This document shows positions 25,849 through 35,294 of a stretch of 64,000 nucleotides of DNA, piece after piece. The position numbers were made by a program, and so were the translations under genes. The DNA comes from Siminovitchia fordii DSM 16014 = CIP 108821 (GTDB lineage: Bacteria; Bacillota; Bacilli; Bacillales; Bacillaceae_C), in the NCBI RefSeq assembly GCF_000374565.1, contig NZ_KB894690.1, forward strand, positions 62,001 to 126,000, in the 5' to 3' direction. The first letter of the stretch is position 1. Every line of letters begins with the position of its first letter. Below the pieces are notes generated by a model that saw only the letters and a program-made list of their open reading frames with translations, had not been told where the DNA came from and ran no database searches.

Positions 25849-26895
25849 ATGCCAATAGATTTGAGAAGTGATACGGTGACAAAGCCGACAGTAAAAATGA
25901 GAAATGCCATTCGGGATGCTGCTGTTGGGGATGACGTGTACGGGGAAGACCCAACAATCAATCACTTGGAACAGCTTGCTGCAAAGATAGTGGATAAAGA
26001 AGCCGCTTTGTTTGTCACAAGTGGAACTCAAGGAAACCAAGTGGCTGTTTTATCCCATACACAACGAGGAGACGAAGTCATATTAGAAGAACACTCTCAC
26101 ATTTTCAGCTATGAAACGGCGGGTCTTTCGACAATCGCCGGTGTTCAGGCAAGAACCATTAAAGGGGTAAATGGTCAGATGCCGATTTCTGACATCATAT
26201 CGGCCATTCGGGAGGATGATATTCATTGTCCCAAAACTGCTTTAATATGTCTGGAAAATACTCACGGAGATTCAGGAGGGCGTATTCTTCCTTTACATCA
26301 TATGGAAGAGGTTTACCGGGTATCAAGAAAGTATCGAGTTCCTGTCCATTTGGACGGTGCCAGATTATTTAATGCGGCGGTTGGATTAGGTGTGGATCCT
26401 AAGGAAATTACCAAGTATACGGATACAGTTCAATTTTGTTTATCCAAAGGCTTAAGTGCCCCAATGGGGTCGATTTTGGCAGGTCCGAAGGATTTTATTG
26501 AAAAAGCAAGGAAGTGGCGTAAAATGCTGGGCGGCGGGACCCGGCAGGCGGGGATTGTCGGAGCTGCAGGTATTATTGCTTTGGAGGAAATAATTGGCCG
26601 TTTGCAAGAGGACCATCTTCATGCAAAAAAACTCGCTGAAGGATTAGCACGAATTAATGGAATCGATATTGATGCAGAAGGCGTGGAAACGAACATCATC
26701 ATGTTTTCTATTGCAAGATCCGGATTGGATGCAGACGAATTTATCAAAAAACTGCACGGACATGAGATTTTGGCAAATTCTGCTGGCCCGTATAGAATCA
26801 GGTTTGTTACACACAGAGGGATAGCCACAGAAGATATAGACACAGCAATTGAAGCGATAAAGAGAATTTTTGCTGAAGTAAAAGTTAGAGTGTAA
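25849..26895 (+). CDS. ltaE: Low-specificity L-threonine aldolase
   Basis: 348 residues, fold type I PLP enzyme that splits L-threonine/L-allo-threonine into glycine and acetaldehyde. Signatures: IDLRSDTVTKPT at the N-terminus, VGDDVYGEDPT, VHLDGARLFNAAV (the Asp that binds the PLP nitrogen) and FCLSKGLSAPMGS with the PLP lysine at K200. GAGAGGAG at 25833-25840 lies 8 nt before ATG 25849; the in-frame ATG at 25831 overlaps that site and is rejected. It has its own terminator. Confidence 0.92.
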   Translation: MPIDLRSDTVTKPTVKMRNAIRDAAVGDDVYGEDPTINHLEQLAAKIVDKEAALFVTSGTQGNQVAVLSHTQRGDEVILEEHSHIFSYETAGLSTIAGVQARTIKGVNGQMPISDIISAIREDDIHCPKTALICLENTHGDSGGRILPLHHMEEVYRVSRKYRVPVHLDGARLFNAAVGLGVDPKEITKYTDTVQFCLSKGLSAPMGSILAGPKDFIEKARKWRKMLGGGTRQAGIVGAAGIIALEEIIGRLQEDHLHAKKLAEGLARINGIDIDAEGVETNIIMFSIARSGLDADEFIKKLHGHEILANSAGPYRIRFVTHRGIATEDIDTAIEAIKRIFAEVKVRV

Positions 26896-26908
26896 AAGTT
26901 TAGTGCAG

Positions 26909-26936
26909 CACATCACAATATTGTGATGTGTTTTTT
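26909..26936 (+). terminator. Terminator after threonine aldolase
   Basis: A perfectly palindromic 22-bp sequence (26909-26930, arms CACATCACAAT) is followed by TTTTTT. Confidence 0.8.
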
Positions 26937-27087
26937 GGGTTAAGAAATGATCATTGTCTATATCGTGGGAATGAAGATATTGGATTATGTTGCCGGACCA
27001 AGGAACAAGAGGTTCTAAAGCTGCAGATGCAACAGAACGCTAAGGAGCCGTTGCCCCATAGCTGCGCTTCTGGCATTCTTCTTTAAG

Positions 27088-27141
27088 TTGATATTTGGTA
27101 TACATCTGTATACAATAGCATTAGTGTATACAGATGTATAC
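27088..27141 (+). promoter_or_regulatory. Promoter overlapped by a 16-bp inverted-repeat operator pair
   Basis: A -35 TTGATA (27088-27093) and -10 TACAAT (27111-27116) are separated by 17 bp. GTATACATCTGTATAC (27098-27113) lies in the spacer, and its exact reverse complement GTATACAGATGTATAC lies at 27126-27141 over the expected start of transcription. Each arm is itself a GTATAC repeat. This looks like a tightly repressed promoter for the two genes that follow; the repressor is not identifiable here. Confidence 0.75.
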
Positions 27142-27156
27142 AAAGGAGGGGTTGGC

Positions 27157-27471
27157 ATGAAATATGAAAAAAATGGACATTACGGCGGTCAGCGTGCAAA
27201 TAGAATGCATCATCGCGGACCAAAAACTTTCCGCAGGGGGCGGGCGATCGCCTTTTTACAGATGATGCAGGTGAAGCGTTCGACCATTAAGCAGCAGTTA
27301 GAAGAACCGGAGTTTGATTCTGTTCGTCAAATCTTGGTCGGTGAATTAAAAGCTATTGATATGGTGATCAACGAATTCATTCAGTTGTTTGACATCCACG
27401 AGAGCGAAGCGTCGGACAGACCTTTGGAAAAAGATGATGAGAAAGGAATCGAATCCAATGAAACAAATTAA
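27157..27471 (+). CDS. Small basic protein of unknown function
   Basis: 104 residues. The N-terminus is very rich in Arg, His, Gly and Lys (MKYEKNGHYGGQRANRMHHR), the C-terminus is acidic. The middle (AIAFLQMMQVKRSTIKQQLEEPEFDSVRQILVGELKAIDMVINEFIQLFDI) is probably helical. AAAGGAGGGG precedes ATG 27157. It is the first gene behind the operator-covered promoter and overlaps the methyltransferase by 14 bp. I do not recognise a family; co-expression with the methyltransferase is the only functional clue. Confidence 0.75.
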   Translation: MKYEKNGHYGGQRANRMHHRGPKTFRRGRAIAFLQMMQVKRSTIKQQLEEPEFDSVRQILVGELKAIDMVINEFIQLFDIHESEASDRPLEKDDEKGIESNETN

Positions 27472-28096
27472 CCATTACATCGATACTGTTTTTCACAATT
27501 CAGATCCGATTTTAGAAGAGGTTATTTTGTCAATAAAAGAAAAAGGCATGCCTTCTATTTCAGTATCTCCTTCTTCCGGAAAGCTTCTTACGATGCTTGT
27601 ATCGATAGCAGGGGCTAAAAACATATTGGAAATTGGAGCTCTTGGGGGCTATAGCGGAATTTGCCTTGCTAGAGGTTTCGGCAAGGAAGGAAGATTGACT
27701 TCTTTGGAATTAGAAGAGAAATACGCAGATTTGGCCCATAGCAATCTAATTAAAGCCGGCTTTAACGACCAGGTTTCTTATATGACTGGACCTGCATTGG
27801 ATAGCCTTGAAGCATTGGCCGCTGACCATCAACGGTTTGACTTTTTCTTTATCGACGCAGACAAAAGTAATTATAAAAATTACCTGGAATACTGCATTAA
27901 ATTAGCTGAGCCGGGTGCTTTGATTGTGGCCGATAATGTCCTTGCAGGCGGAAGCGTGGCCAATGGTGATACAAAGCCCAAGCGTTACACCGAGTATATG
28001 AGAAAATTTAATGAAACTGTCGCAAGCCATCCCCAATTGGAAGCATTGCTCATTCCGATCGGTGACGGAATGGTGGTTTCCAAAGTCAAAGAATAA
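27458..28096 (+). CDS. SAM-dependent O-methyltransferase (class I, caffeoyl-CoA OMT-like)
   Basis: 212 residues. SAM-binding motif ILEIGALGGYSGICLARG, then SLELEEKYADLAHSNL, and the metal-site region FDFFFIDADKSNYKNYLEYC with ALIVADNVLAGG. These fit methyltransferase family 3 (cation-dependent catechol/caffeoyl-CoA-type OMTs). ATG 27458 is favoured by AAAGGA 10 nt upstream; the longer in-frame start would run through the previous gene. Substrate unknown. Confidence 0.87.
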   Translation: MKQINHYIDTVFHNSDPILEEVILSIKEKGMPSISVSPSSGKLLTMLVSIAGAKNILEIGALGGYSGICLARGFGKEGRLTSLELEEKYADLAHSNLIKAGFNDQVSYMTGPALDSLEALAADHQRFDFFFIDADKSNYKNYLEYCIKLAEPGALIVADNVLAGGSVANGDTKPKRYTEYMRKFNETVASHPQLEALLIPIGDGMVVSKVKE

Positions 28097-28220
28097 CAAA
28101 GTTGGCCCTCAGGAATCATTCAAACTCTTTTGTTTTACAAAGAAAAATGAATCATCCATTATAAAAGGGAAAGCCAGCAGCTTAAATTTCTGGTTTTAAT
28201 AAATCGTAGAATGGAACTGT

Positions 28221-29450
28221 ATGATGACGATAAATGAAGATAATCAAGTAAAAGACTATATCCGGCAGGGGACCCAGACTTTTAAAAAAGCGAATCTTGC
28301 GTTATTTGCCGCGGCATTCATTACGTTTGCCAACTTATATATGACACAGCCCATCATGCCTATTTTTACAAAGGAATTCAACGTAACACCGACAATGGCA
28401 AGTCTGTCTTTGTCATTGACTACACTCTCACTTGCATTTGGATTGCTTATTTTCGGATCACTTTCTGAAGCTTGGGGAAGAAAAAACATCATGTCTGTCT
28501 GCATTATCATTACAACCGTTTTAACTGTGGTGATATCATTCTCCCCAACTTTTGAGCTTCATCTGATACTTAGGGTGATTCAAGGTTTTACGTTTGCCGG
28601 AATCCCCTCCATTGCCATGGCTTACTTGGGAGAAGAGATAGAAGGGAATAGTGTCGGTGCTGCGATGGGCCTGTATATCAGCGGAAATACGATTGGAGGA
28701 CTTTCAGGAAGGGTCATCATGGGAACCATGACAGATCTATTTTCCTGGCAAACAGGGATGGTCCTTTTGGGAGTAATCAGCTTGATTGCAGGCATCTATT
28801 TTATTTGGGCTCTTCCACCATCAAAACATTTTCAACCACAGCCATTAAAATTAAAAAGTCTTTTTGGAACGCTTATTTCCCATGTGAAAAATCCGGTACT
28901 GATATCGCTGTTTTTGATCGCTTTTTTCCTGATGGGCGGTTTTGTCACCATTTATAATTATCTGGGGTTTAAGCTGGCGGAGCCTCCCTATCATTTAAGT
29001 ATGACGATCATTGGATGGTTGTTTATCGTTTACCTTGTGGGGACATTCAGTTCCGCCTGGTTTGGCATGCTGGGTGATAAATTTGGCCGACCGCTGTTTA
29101 TCATTATAGGCACGCTTCTCATGCTGGTGGGCGTTGTGTTGACACTTCCCACTTCTCTATTTTATAAGATCATTGGAATTGTCGTGTTGACGTTCGGTTT
29201 TTTCGGTGCTCATTCTGTTGCCAGCGGGTTGGTGAGCCGCCATGCCACGCACGATATCGCCCAGGCATCGTCACTCTACTTGTTTGCCTATTATATGGGC
29301 TCCAGCTTCGGGGGATCGGCAGGAGGGATATTTTGGTCCCGTTATGGCTGGAATGGGGTGGTAAGTTTCACAATTGTCCTGTTGGTTGTTTCAGTTTTCT
29401 TGGCGTTAAAAGTAAAAATATCATCTGGAAGGGATAGCGCAAATGTATGA
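28221..29450 (+). CDS. MFS transporter (YnfM-like exporter)
   Basis: 409 residues with 12 predicted membrane helices. The motif after helix 2 (GSLSEAWGRKNIM) is the MFS motif A; AYLGEEIEGNSVGAAMGLYISGNTIGGLSGR matches the YnfM-type/arabinose-polymer exporters. An 8-bp overlap links it to the following small gene. Substrate unknown. Confidence 0.85.
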   Translation: MMTINEDNQVKDYIRQGTQTFKKANLALFAAAFITFANLYMTQPIMPIFTKEFNVTPTMASLSLSLTTLSLAFGLLIFGSLSEAWGRKNIMSVCIIITTVLTVVISFSPTFELHLILRVIQGFTFAGIPSIAMAYLGEEIEGNSVGAAMGLYISGNTIGGLSGRVIMGTMTDLFSWQTGMVLLGVISLIAGIYFIWALPPSKHFQPQPLKLKSLFGTLISHVKNPVLISLFLIAFFLMGGFVTIYNYLGFKLAEPPYHLSMTIIGWLFIVYLVGTFSSAWFGMLGDKFGRPLFIIIGTLLMLVGVVLTLPTSLFYKIIGIVVLTFGFFGAHSVASGLVSRHATHDIAQASSLYLFAYYMGSSFGGSAGGIFWSRYGWNGVVSFTIVLLVVSVFLALKVKISSGRDSANV

Positions 29451-29958
29451 TCCGACCCATTTTGAAAATTTAAAAGTGGCATTTGAAAATCGCATATATG
29501 ATCTGGATAATATCGACGGCTTAATTACAATTGTTAATAGGGCGGACCTCACGGATTATGCCGTTCTTTCCAGGAAGTTTTCCATACAATTCGCGTTAAC
29601 CGGCCAGTTGGATGTAACAGCGGAAGTCGTCTTGACTGCTTCTCTGGAAGATTTAGCCGGAGAAATTCTTGAAATGCCGGCTGCAACCCCTGGTTGTTCT
29701 CTTGTACTACGCTTTTATAAGCGTATTCATGAAGTGCCCGTGCAATGCGGAAAGATCGAGAAGGCCCTGTACGCTGTTTGGGAAAATGATATTGAACTGT
29801 CGCAAACACTGAGCTTCGAATACGGGGAAGAACTTTCCGGTTACCTGGATCAGATAGAAGTAAAATTCAAGACGAAAATAAGCGAGAATAATATGAGGGA
29901 AATTGTCCCATTTTTGGAGCATGTTTTGAAAAGTCTGGAACTGCTGAATGGAATTTAA
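29443..29958 (+). CDS. Conserved-looking hypothetical protein
   Basis: 171 residues, soluble, acidic, without recognisable domain. It has alternating strand/helix character and ends in a helical NMREIVPFLEHVLKSLELL segment. It overlaps the MFS gene by 8 bp (ATG inside the MFS end), so it is translated from the same mRNA. Function unknown. Confidence 0.7.
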   Translation: MYDPTHFENLKVAFENRIYDLDNIDGLITIVNRADLTDYAVLSRKFSIQFALTGQLDVTAEVVLTASLEDLAGEILEMPAATPGCSLVLRFYKRIHEVPVQCGKIEKALYAVWENDIELSQTLSFEYGEELSGYLDQIEVKFKTKISENNMREIVPFLEHVLKSLELLNGI

Positions 29959-30020
29959 CGAGAATCTTTAAAGTCCAAACGCGGAATGCTAAGTATAGGC
30001 AAATACGAGGAGGCAAAGCG

Positions 30021-30167
30021 TTGAAAAATAATAACGACCAGACCAGCGAAGGGTTGAACCAAATATTGGAAATCATCAATGCGAAAGGTGATAAACGGGA
30101 GTTAAAAGAGATTGTGGAAAGTCGTGCTGATGAACCGGAAAAGAATGATTCTCCAGCAACAAATTGA
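30021..30167 (+). CDS. Small hypothetical protein (48 residues)
   Basis: A TTG-started frame with a strong GAGGAGG at 30007-30013 (7-nt spacing). The product is charged and probably helical (NQILEIINAKGDKRELKEIVESRA). It begins 62 bp after the previous gene and ends before the SAM-riboswitch promoter. Ribosome site quality and compact fit argue for a real gene, but there is no family evidence. Confidence 0.5.
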   Translation: MKNNNDQTSEGLNQILEIINAKGDKRELKEIVESRADEPEKNDSPATN

Positions 30168-30247
30168 AATTTCGTCAGACGCAGGTACCAACTCGTTGTA
30201 TTGCAATTAAACAAACTTAATGAATCGGAAAACTTTTAAAAAAACAT

Positions 30248-30276
30248 TTGACAACGAAAAAGTCCCGTGCTAGACT
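30248..30276 (+). promoter_or_regulatory. SigA-type promoter for the tandem S-box leader
   Basis: TTGACA (30248-30253), a 17-bp spacer, then TAGACT (30271-30276). Transcription should start about 30283, roughly 30 nt before the first riboswitch. Confidence 0.8.
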
Positions 30277-30311
30277 TCTATTTAACAATTAAGCAAACCA
30301 ATTGAATATTT

Positions 30312-30422
30312 TCTTATCAAGAGTGGTGGAAGGATCTGGCCTGATGACACCCGGCAACCTTAAGTTTGATACTTAAACGGTGCTAATTCCAGCTGAGCGT
30401 TTTGCTCGGAAAGATAAGAGGA
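30312..30422 (+). ncRNA. SAM-I (S-box) riboswitch, first of two
   Basis: The S-box core is obvious: TCTTATCAAGAG at the P1 5' side, then GGCCTGATGACACCCGGCAA (P2 internal loop and kink-turn), AAGTTTGATACTTAA (P3), GGTGCTAATTCC (P3/P4), a P4 hairpin and the closing GATAAGAGGA. SAM binding should favour the downstream terminator. No gene lies between this terminator and the second riboswitch. Confidence 0.93.
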
Positions 30423-30436
30423 GATTTAAGATATAC

Positions 30437-30466
30437 CCTCTCATCTTTTCATGAGAGGTTTTTTTA
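30437..30466 (+). terminator. Expression-platform terminator of the first S-box
   Basis: CCTCTCAT/ATGAGAGG stem (30437-30458) followed by TTTTTTTATT. Confidence 0.85.
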
Positions 30467-30535
30467 TTGTAGTGATAGAAGATCGTATAAAATTAACTCA
30501 CGTTTTCTATTCAACCAGTATGTGTTATGTGTGAC

Positions 30536-30602
30536 TCCAGGCGCCATTGGCGCAAGGATCGAGTCAAATCGCGCGGGGGCTGAGGAACTGCCTCCTTGCA
30601 AT
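30536..30602. repeat. Truncated copy of the dispersed intergenic repeat
   Basis: CCAGGCGCCATTGGCGCAAGG (30537 onward) and GGCTGAGGAACTGCCTCCTT (from about 30577) match segments of the longer elements at 62421-62734 and 63313-63711, in the same order but with the intervening sequence missing. It sits between the two SAM riboswitches. Confidence 0.6.
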
Positions 30603-30640
30603 CCGTTATTGTGCATTTATATCAAAAATAAATAAGCAGA

Positions 30641-32630
<1,990 letters not shown>

Positions 32631-32656
32631 GGGAAAAAGAGAAGGGGAATACAACA

Positions 32657-33649
32657 ATGAAAAAACTTTCATCAATTTTAGCACTCAGCATTTTAGGCCT
32701 TGTTTTATTAGTAACCACCGGTTGTTCCTCCAGTGCGAAATCTGAAGGAAAGCCGGAAAAAATCAGATTGGACTACGCTTACTACTCGCCAACAAGCCTG
32801 GTATTGAAAAAATTCGGCTTCTTGGAAGATGAGTTTAAAGATGACGGCATTAAGATTGAGTGGACATTAAGCCAAGGCAGTAATAAAGCCTTGGAATTCC
32901 TAAACAGCAACAGTGTTGATTTCGGATCAGCCGCAGGAGCTGCCACATTGATTTCAAAGGCTAAAGGAGCGCCGATTAAAAACGTTTATATCGCTAACAA
33001 GCCTGAATGGACTGCGCTGGTAACAACAGCGGATTCCAAAGTTAAATCAGTAAAAGATCTAAAAGGGAAAAAAGTGGCAGCGACCCTTGGAACAGATCCT
33101 TATATTTTCTTGCTTCGTGCTTTAGATAAAGAAGGTGTGTCAGTTGATGATGTGGAGATTGTTAACCTGCAGCATAGTGACGGAGCGACTTCACTGACAA
33201 ATGGATCGGTAGATGCATGGGCAGGTCTTGACCCTCATATGGCTCGCTTGGAAATTGAATCAGGAGCCGAACTGTTCTACCGCAATCCTGATTTTAATAC
33301 TTACGGATTTTTAAATGTACGGGAAGATTTTGCTGAAAAACATCCTGAATATGTAGAGCGTGTGATCAAAGCATACGAGAAGGCAAGACAATGGGTGCTT
33401 GATAACCCTGAAGAAGCTGTAAAACTATTGGCGGAAGAGGCGAGCATCCCAGAGGATGTGGCACGTATTCAGCTTGAACGCAACGATTTTTCAGAGCCTT
33501 TACCAGGAGATGTTCAAAAAGAAGCGCTTGTAGAAGCGGGTAAAATTTTACAAGAAAGTGATGTTATCGATTCAGGAGCCGATCTTGAAGAGTTGACTTC
33601 AAAATTAATTGATCCGTCATTTGCAAAAGAAGCAATTGAAGGCAAATAA
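32657..33649 (+). CDS. ssuA: Sulfonate/organosulfur ABC transporter substrate-binding lipoprotein (SsuA-like)
   Basis: 330 residues with a lipoprotein signal ending TTGC (Cys ~23). The body is a type II binding fold of the SsuA/TauA/NMT1 class: RLDYAYYSPTSLVLKKFGFLEDEFKDDGIKIEW, SNSVDFGSAAGAATL, and KGKKVAATLGTDPYIFLL. AGAAGGGG precedes the start. The downstream permease and ATPase make a full importer. An aliphatic sulfonate or other organosulfur compound is likely, because the locus is under S-box control; the precise ligand is unknown. Confidence 0.85.
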   Translation: MKKLSSILALSILGLVLLVTTGCSSSAKSEGKPEKIRLDYAYYSPTSLVLKKFGFLEDEFKDDGIKIEWTLSQGSNKALEFLNSNSVDFGSAAGAATLISKAKGAPIKNVYIANKPEWTALVTTADSKVKSVKDLKGKKVAATLGTDPYIFLLRALDKEGVSVDDVEIVNLQHSDGATSLTNGSVDAWAGLDPHMARLEIESGAELFYRNPDFNTYGFLNVREDFAEKHPEYVERVIKAYEKARQWVLDNPEEAVKLLAEEASIPEDVARIQLERNDFSEPLPGDVQKEALVEAGKILQESDVIDSGADLEELTSKLIDPSFAKEAIEGK

Positions 33650-33671
33650 ACTCGGGTAGGAGCGAAGTAAA

Positions 33672-34517
33672 ATGGCAAAGCATGAAGGTGAATTAGCGTC
33701 CGTACTTGTTACAGAAAGAACGTTGGAAAAGAAAAAGGTTCGGACAAAAAAGAGAAATTTTCAGCCGTTCATACTTGGAAGTTTACTGCCAATCATTCTT
33801 GTATTGTCGTGGGAAGTGTTAAGCCGCCAGGGGGTTTTTCCGTCGTATCAACTCCCGGCCCCTTCGGCGATATTGGCAACCATTCAAAAAATGGCGCAGG
33901 ACGGTTCCTTATGGGGGCACGTCGGCATCACCACCTATCGCGTATTCTTGGGATTTGTATTAGGAACGGCTGTAGCGGTGGTTTTAGGTTCATTTGTCGG
34001 TTTTTACAAAAAGGCTGAGTATCTTTTTGACCCGATGATCCAGGCTTTCCGTTCGATCCCATCATTGGCGTGGGTTCCATTGTTCATCTTGTGGATGGGA
34101 ATTGGAGAACCTTCCAAAGTAACGATGATCGCAGTCGGTGTCTTTTTCCCTGTATATTTAAATATCGTCAGTGGAATCGCAGGTGTCGACAGAAAATTGA
34201 TAGAAGTTGGAAAAATGTATGGATTAAGTACATTTCAGCTTGTCACCAGAGTGATTTTGCCAGCTTCACTCCCTTCCTTTCTTGTTGGACTGCGAAGCGG
34301 TTTAGGCCTAGGCTGGATGTTCGTTGTCGCTTCGGAATTGATGGGGGCAAGTCAGGGATTGGGTTATTTGCTAGTTCTTGGACAAAATACACTTTCCCCA
34401 GAAACGATCATCGCAAGTATCATCTTGTTCGCCGTCATTGGAAAGTTGACTGACTGGATTCTTAAGGTAATTGAAACACGTACATTGCATTGGCAGGACC
34501 GGCTTGTGAAGTCGTAA
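33672..34517 (+). CDS. ssuC: Sulfonate-type ABC transporter permease (SsuC-like)
   Basis: 281 residues with six core membrane helices after a basic cytoplasmic N-terminus (KKKVRTKKRN). The coupling loop EVGKMYGLSTFQLVTRVILPASLPSFLVGLRSGLGLGWMFVVASEL is typical of SsuC/TauC. GGTAGGAG precedes the ATG. 22 bp after ssuA, 16 bp before ssuB. Confidence 0.88.
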   Translation: MAKHEGELASVLVTERTLEKKKVRTKKRNFQPFILGSLLPIILVLSWEVLSRQGVFPSYQLPAPSAILATIQKMAQDGSLWGHVGITTYRVFLGFVLGTAVAVVLGSFVGFYKKAEYLFDPMIQAFRSIPSLAWVPLFILWMGIGEPSKVTMIAVGVFFPVYLNIVSGIAGVDRKLIEVGKMYGLSTFQLVTRVILPASLPSFLVGLRSGLGLGWMFVVASELMGASQGLGYLLVLGQNTLSPETIIASIILFAVIGKLTDWILKVIETRTLHWQDRLVKS

Positions 34518-34533
34518 TTCGGAGGGGAATAAG

Positions 34534-35283
34534 ATGGGCTTGGAATTGAAAAATGTCAGTCGGACATTCGCTGGAAAAACAGCGGTCCGGAATATCACTC
34601 TATCTGCAAAGCCAGGTGAAATTATCGGAATACTTGGTACGAGCGGCTGCGGAAAGAGCACGTTATTGAGGGCGATTTCCGGGTTGGATAATGAGTATGA
34701 CGGGGAAATCGTGATAAACGGCCAAACGTCAAAAGAAGTGCATGATGCAACGGGCTTTATTTTTCAAGAGCCGCGGCTGTTTCCCTGGATCACCGTGCTG
34801 GAAAATGTCATTTTCGGATTGAAAGGCAAAAAGGAAGACAAAATCAGCCTTGGAAAACGATACTTGGAAGATGTCGGCTTAGGAGGATGCGAAGATCTTT
34901 ATCCAAGGCAATTATCTGGCGGAATGGCACAACGTGTTGCAATCGCTCGCGCTCTCGTCACATCACCGGAAATCCTGTTACTGGATGAGCCTTTCAGTGC
35001 ATTGGATGCTTTTACAAAAATGCAGCTACAAGACTTGCTGCTTGATATTTGGAAAGAGCATAAGACGACAATCGTACTGGTCACGCATGACATCGATGAA
35101 GCAACATATTTATGCGATCGTGTCGTTATCCTTCGAGGCCAGCCGGGAGAAATTGCCAAGGAACTGACAGTAGATGAAAGCCGGCCCAGGTCAAGAGGAA
35201 GCAATGTATTGGCAGAACTTAAAACAGAGATATTGGAGAGTCTAGATTTGAATAAAGCGGGCAAAACCCTGATTTCTTCGTAA
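34534..35283 (+). CDS. ssuB: Sulfonate-type ABC transporter ATPase (SsuB-like)
   Basis: 249 residues. Walker A GTSGCGKST, Q-loop FIFQEPRLFPW, signature LSGGMAQRVAIARAL, Walker B ILLLDEPFSALD, switch VTHDIDEA. RLFPWITVLENVIFGL is common to the SsuB/TauB/NrtD group. GGAGGGG precedes the ATG. Powers the SsuC channel. Confidence 0.9.
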   Translation: MGLELKNVSRTFAGKTAVRNITLSAKPGEIIGILGTSGCGKSTLLRAISGLDNEYDGEIVINGQTSKEVHDATGFIFQEPRLFPWITVLENVIFGLKGKKEDKISLGKRYLEDVGLGGCEDLYPRQLSGGMAQRVAIARALVTSPEILLLDEPFSALDAFTKMQLQDLLLDIWKEHKTTIVLVTHDIDEATYLCDRVVILRGQPGEIAKELTVDESRPRSRGSNVLAELKTEILESLDLNKAGKTLISS

Positions 35284-35294
35284 TGGAGGTATAG

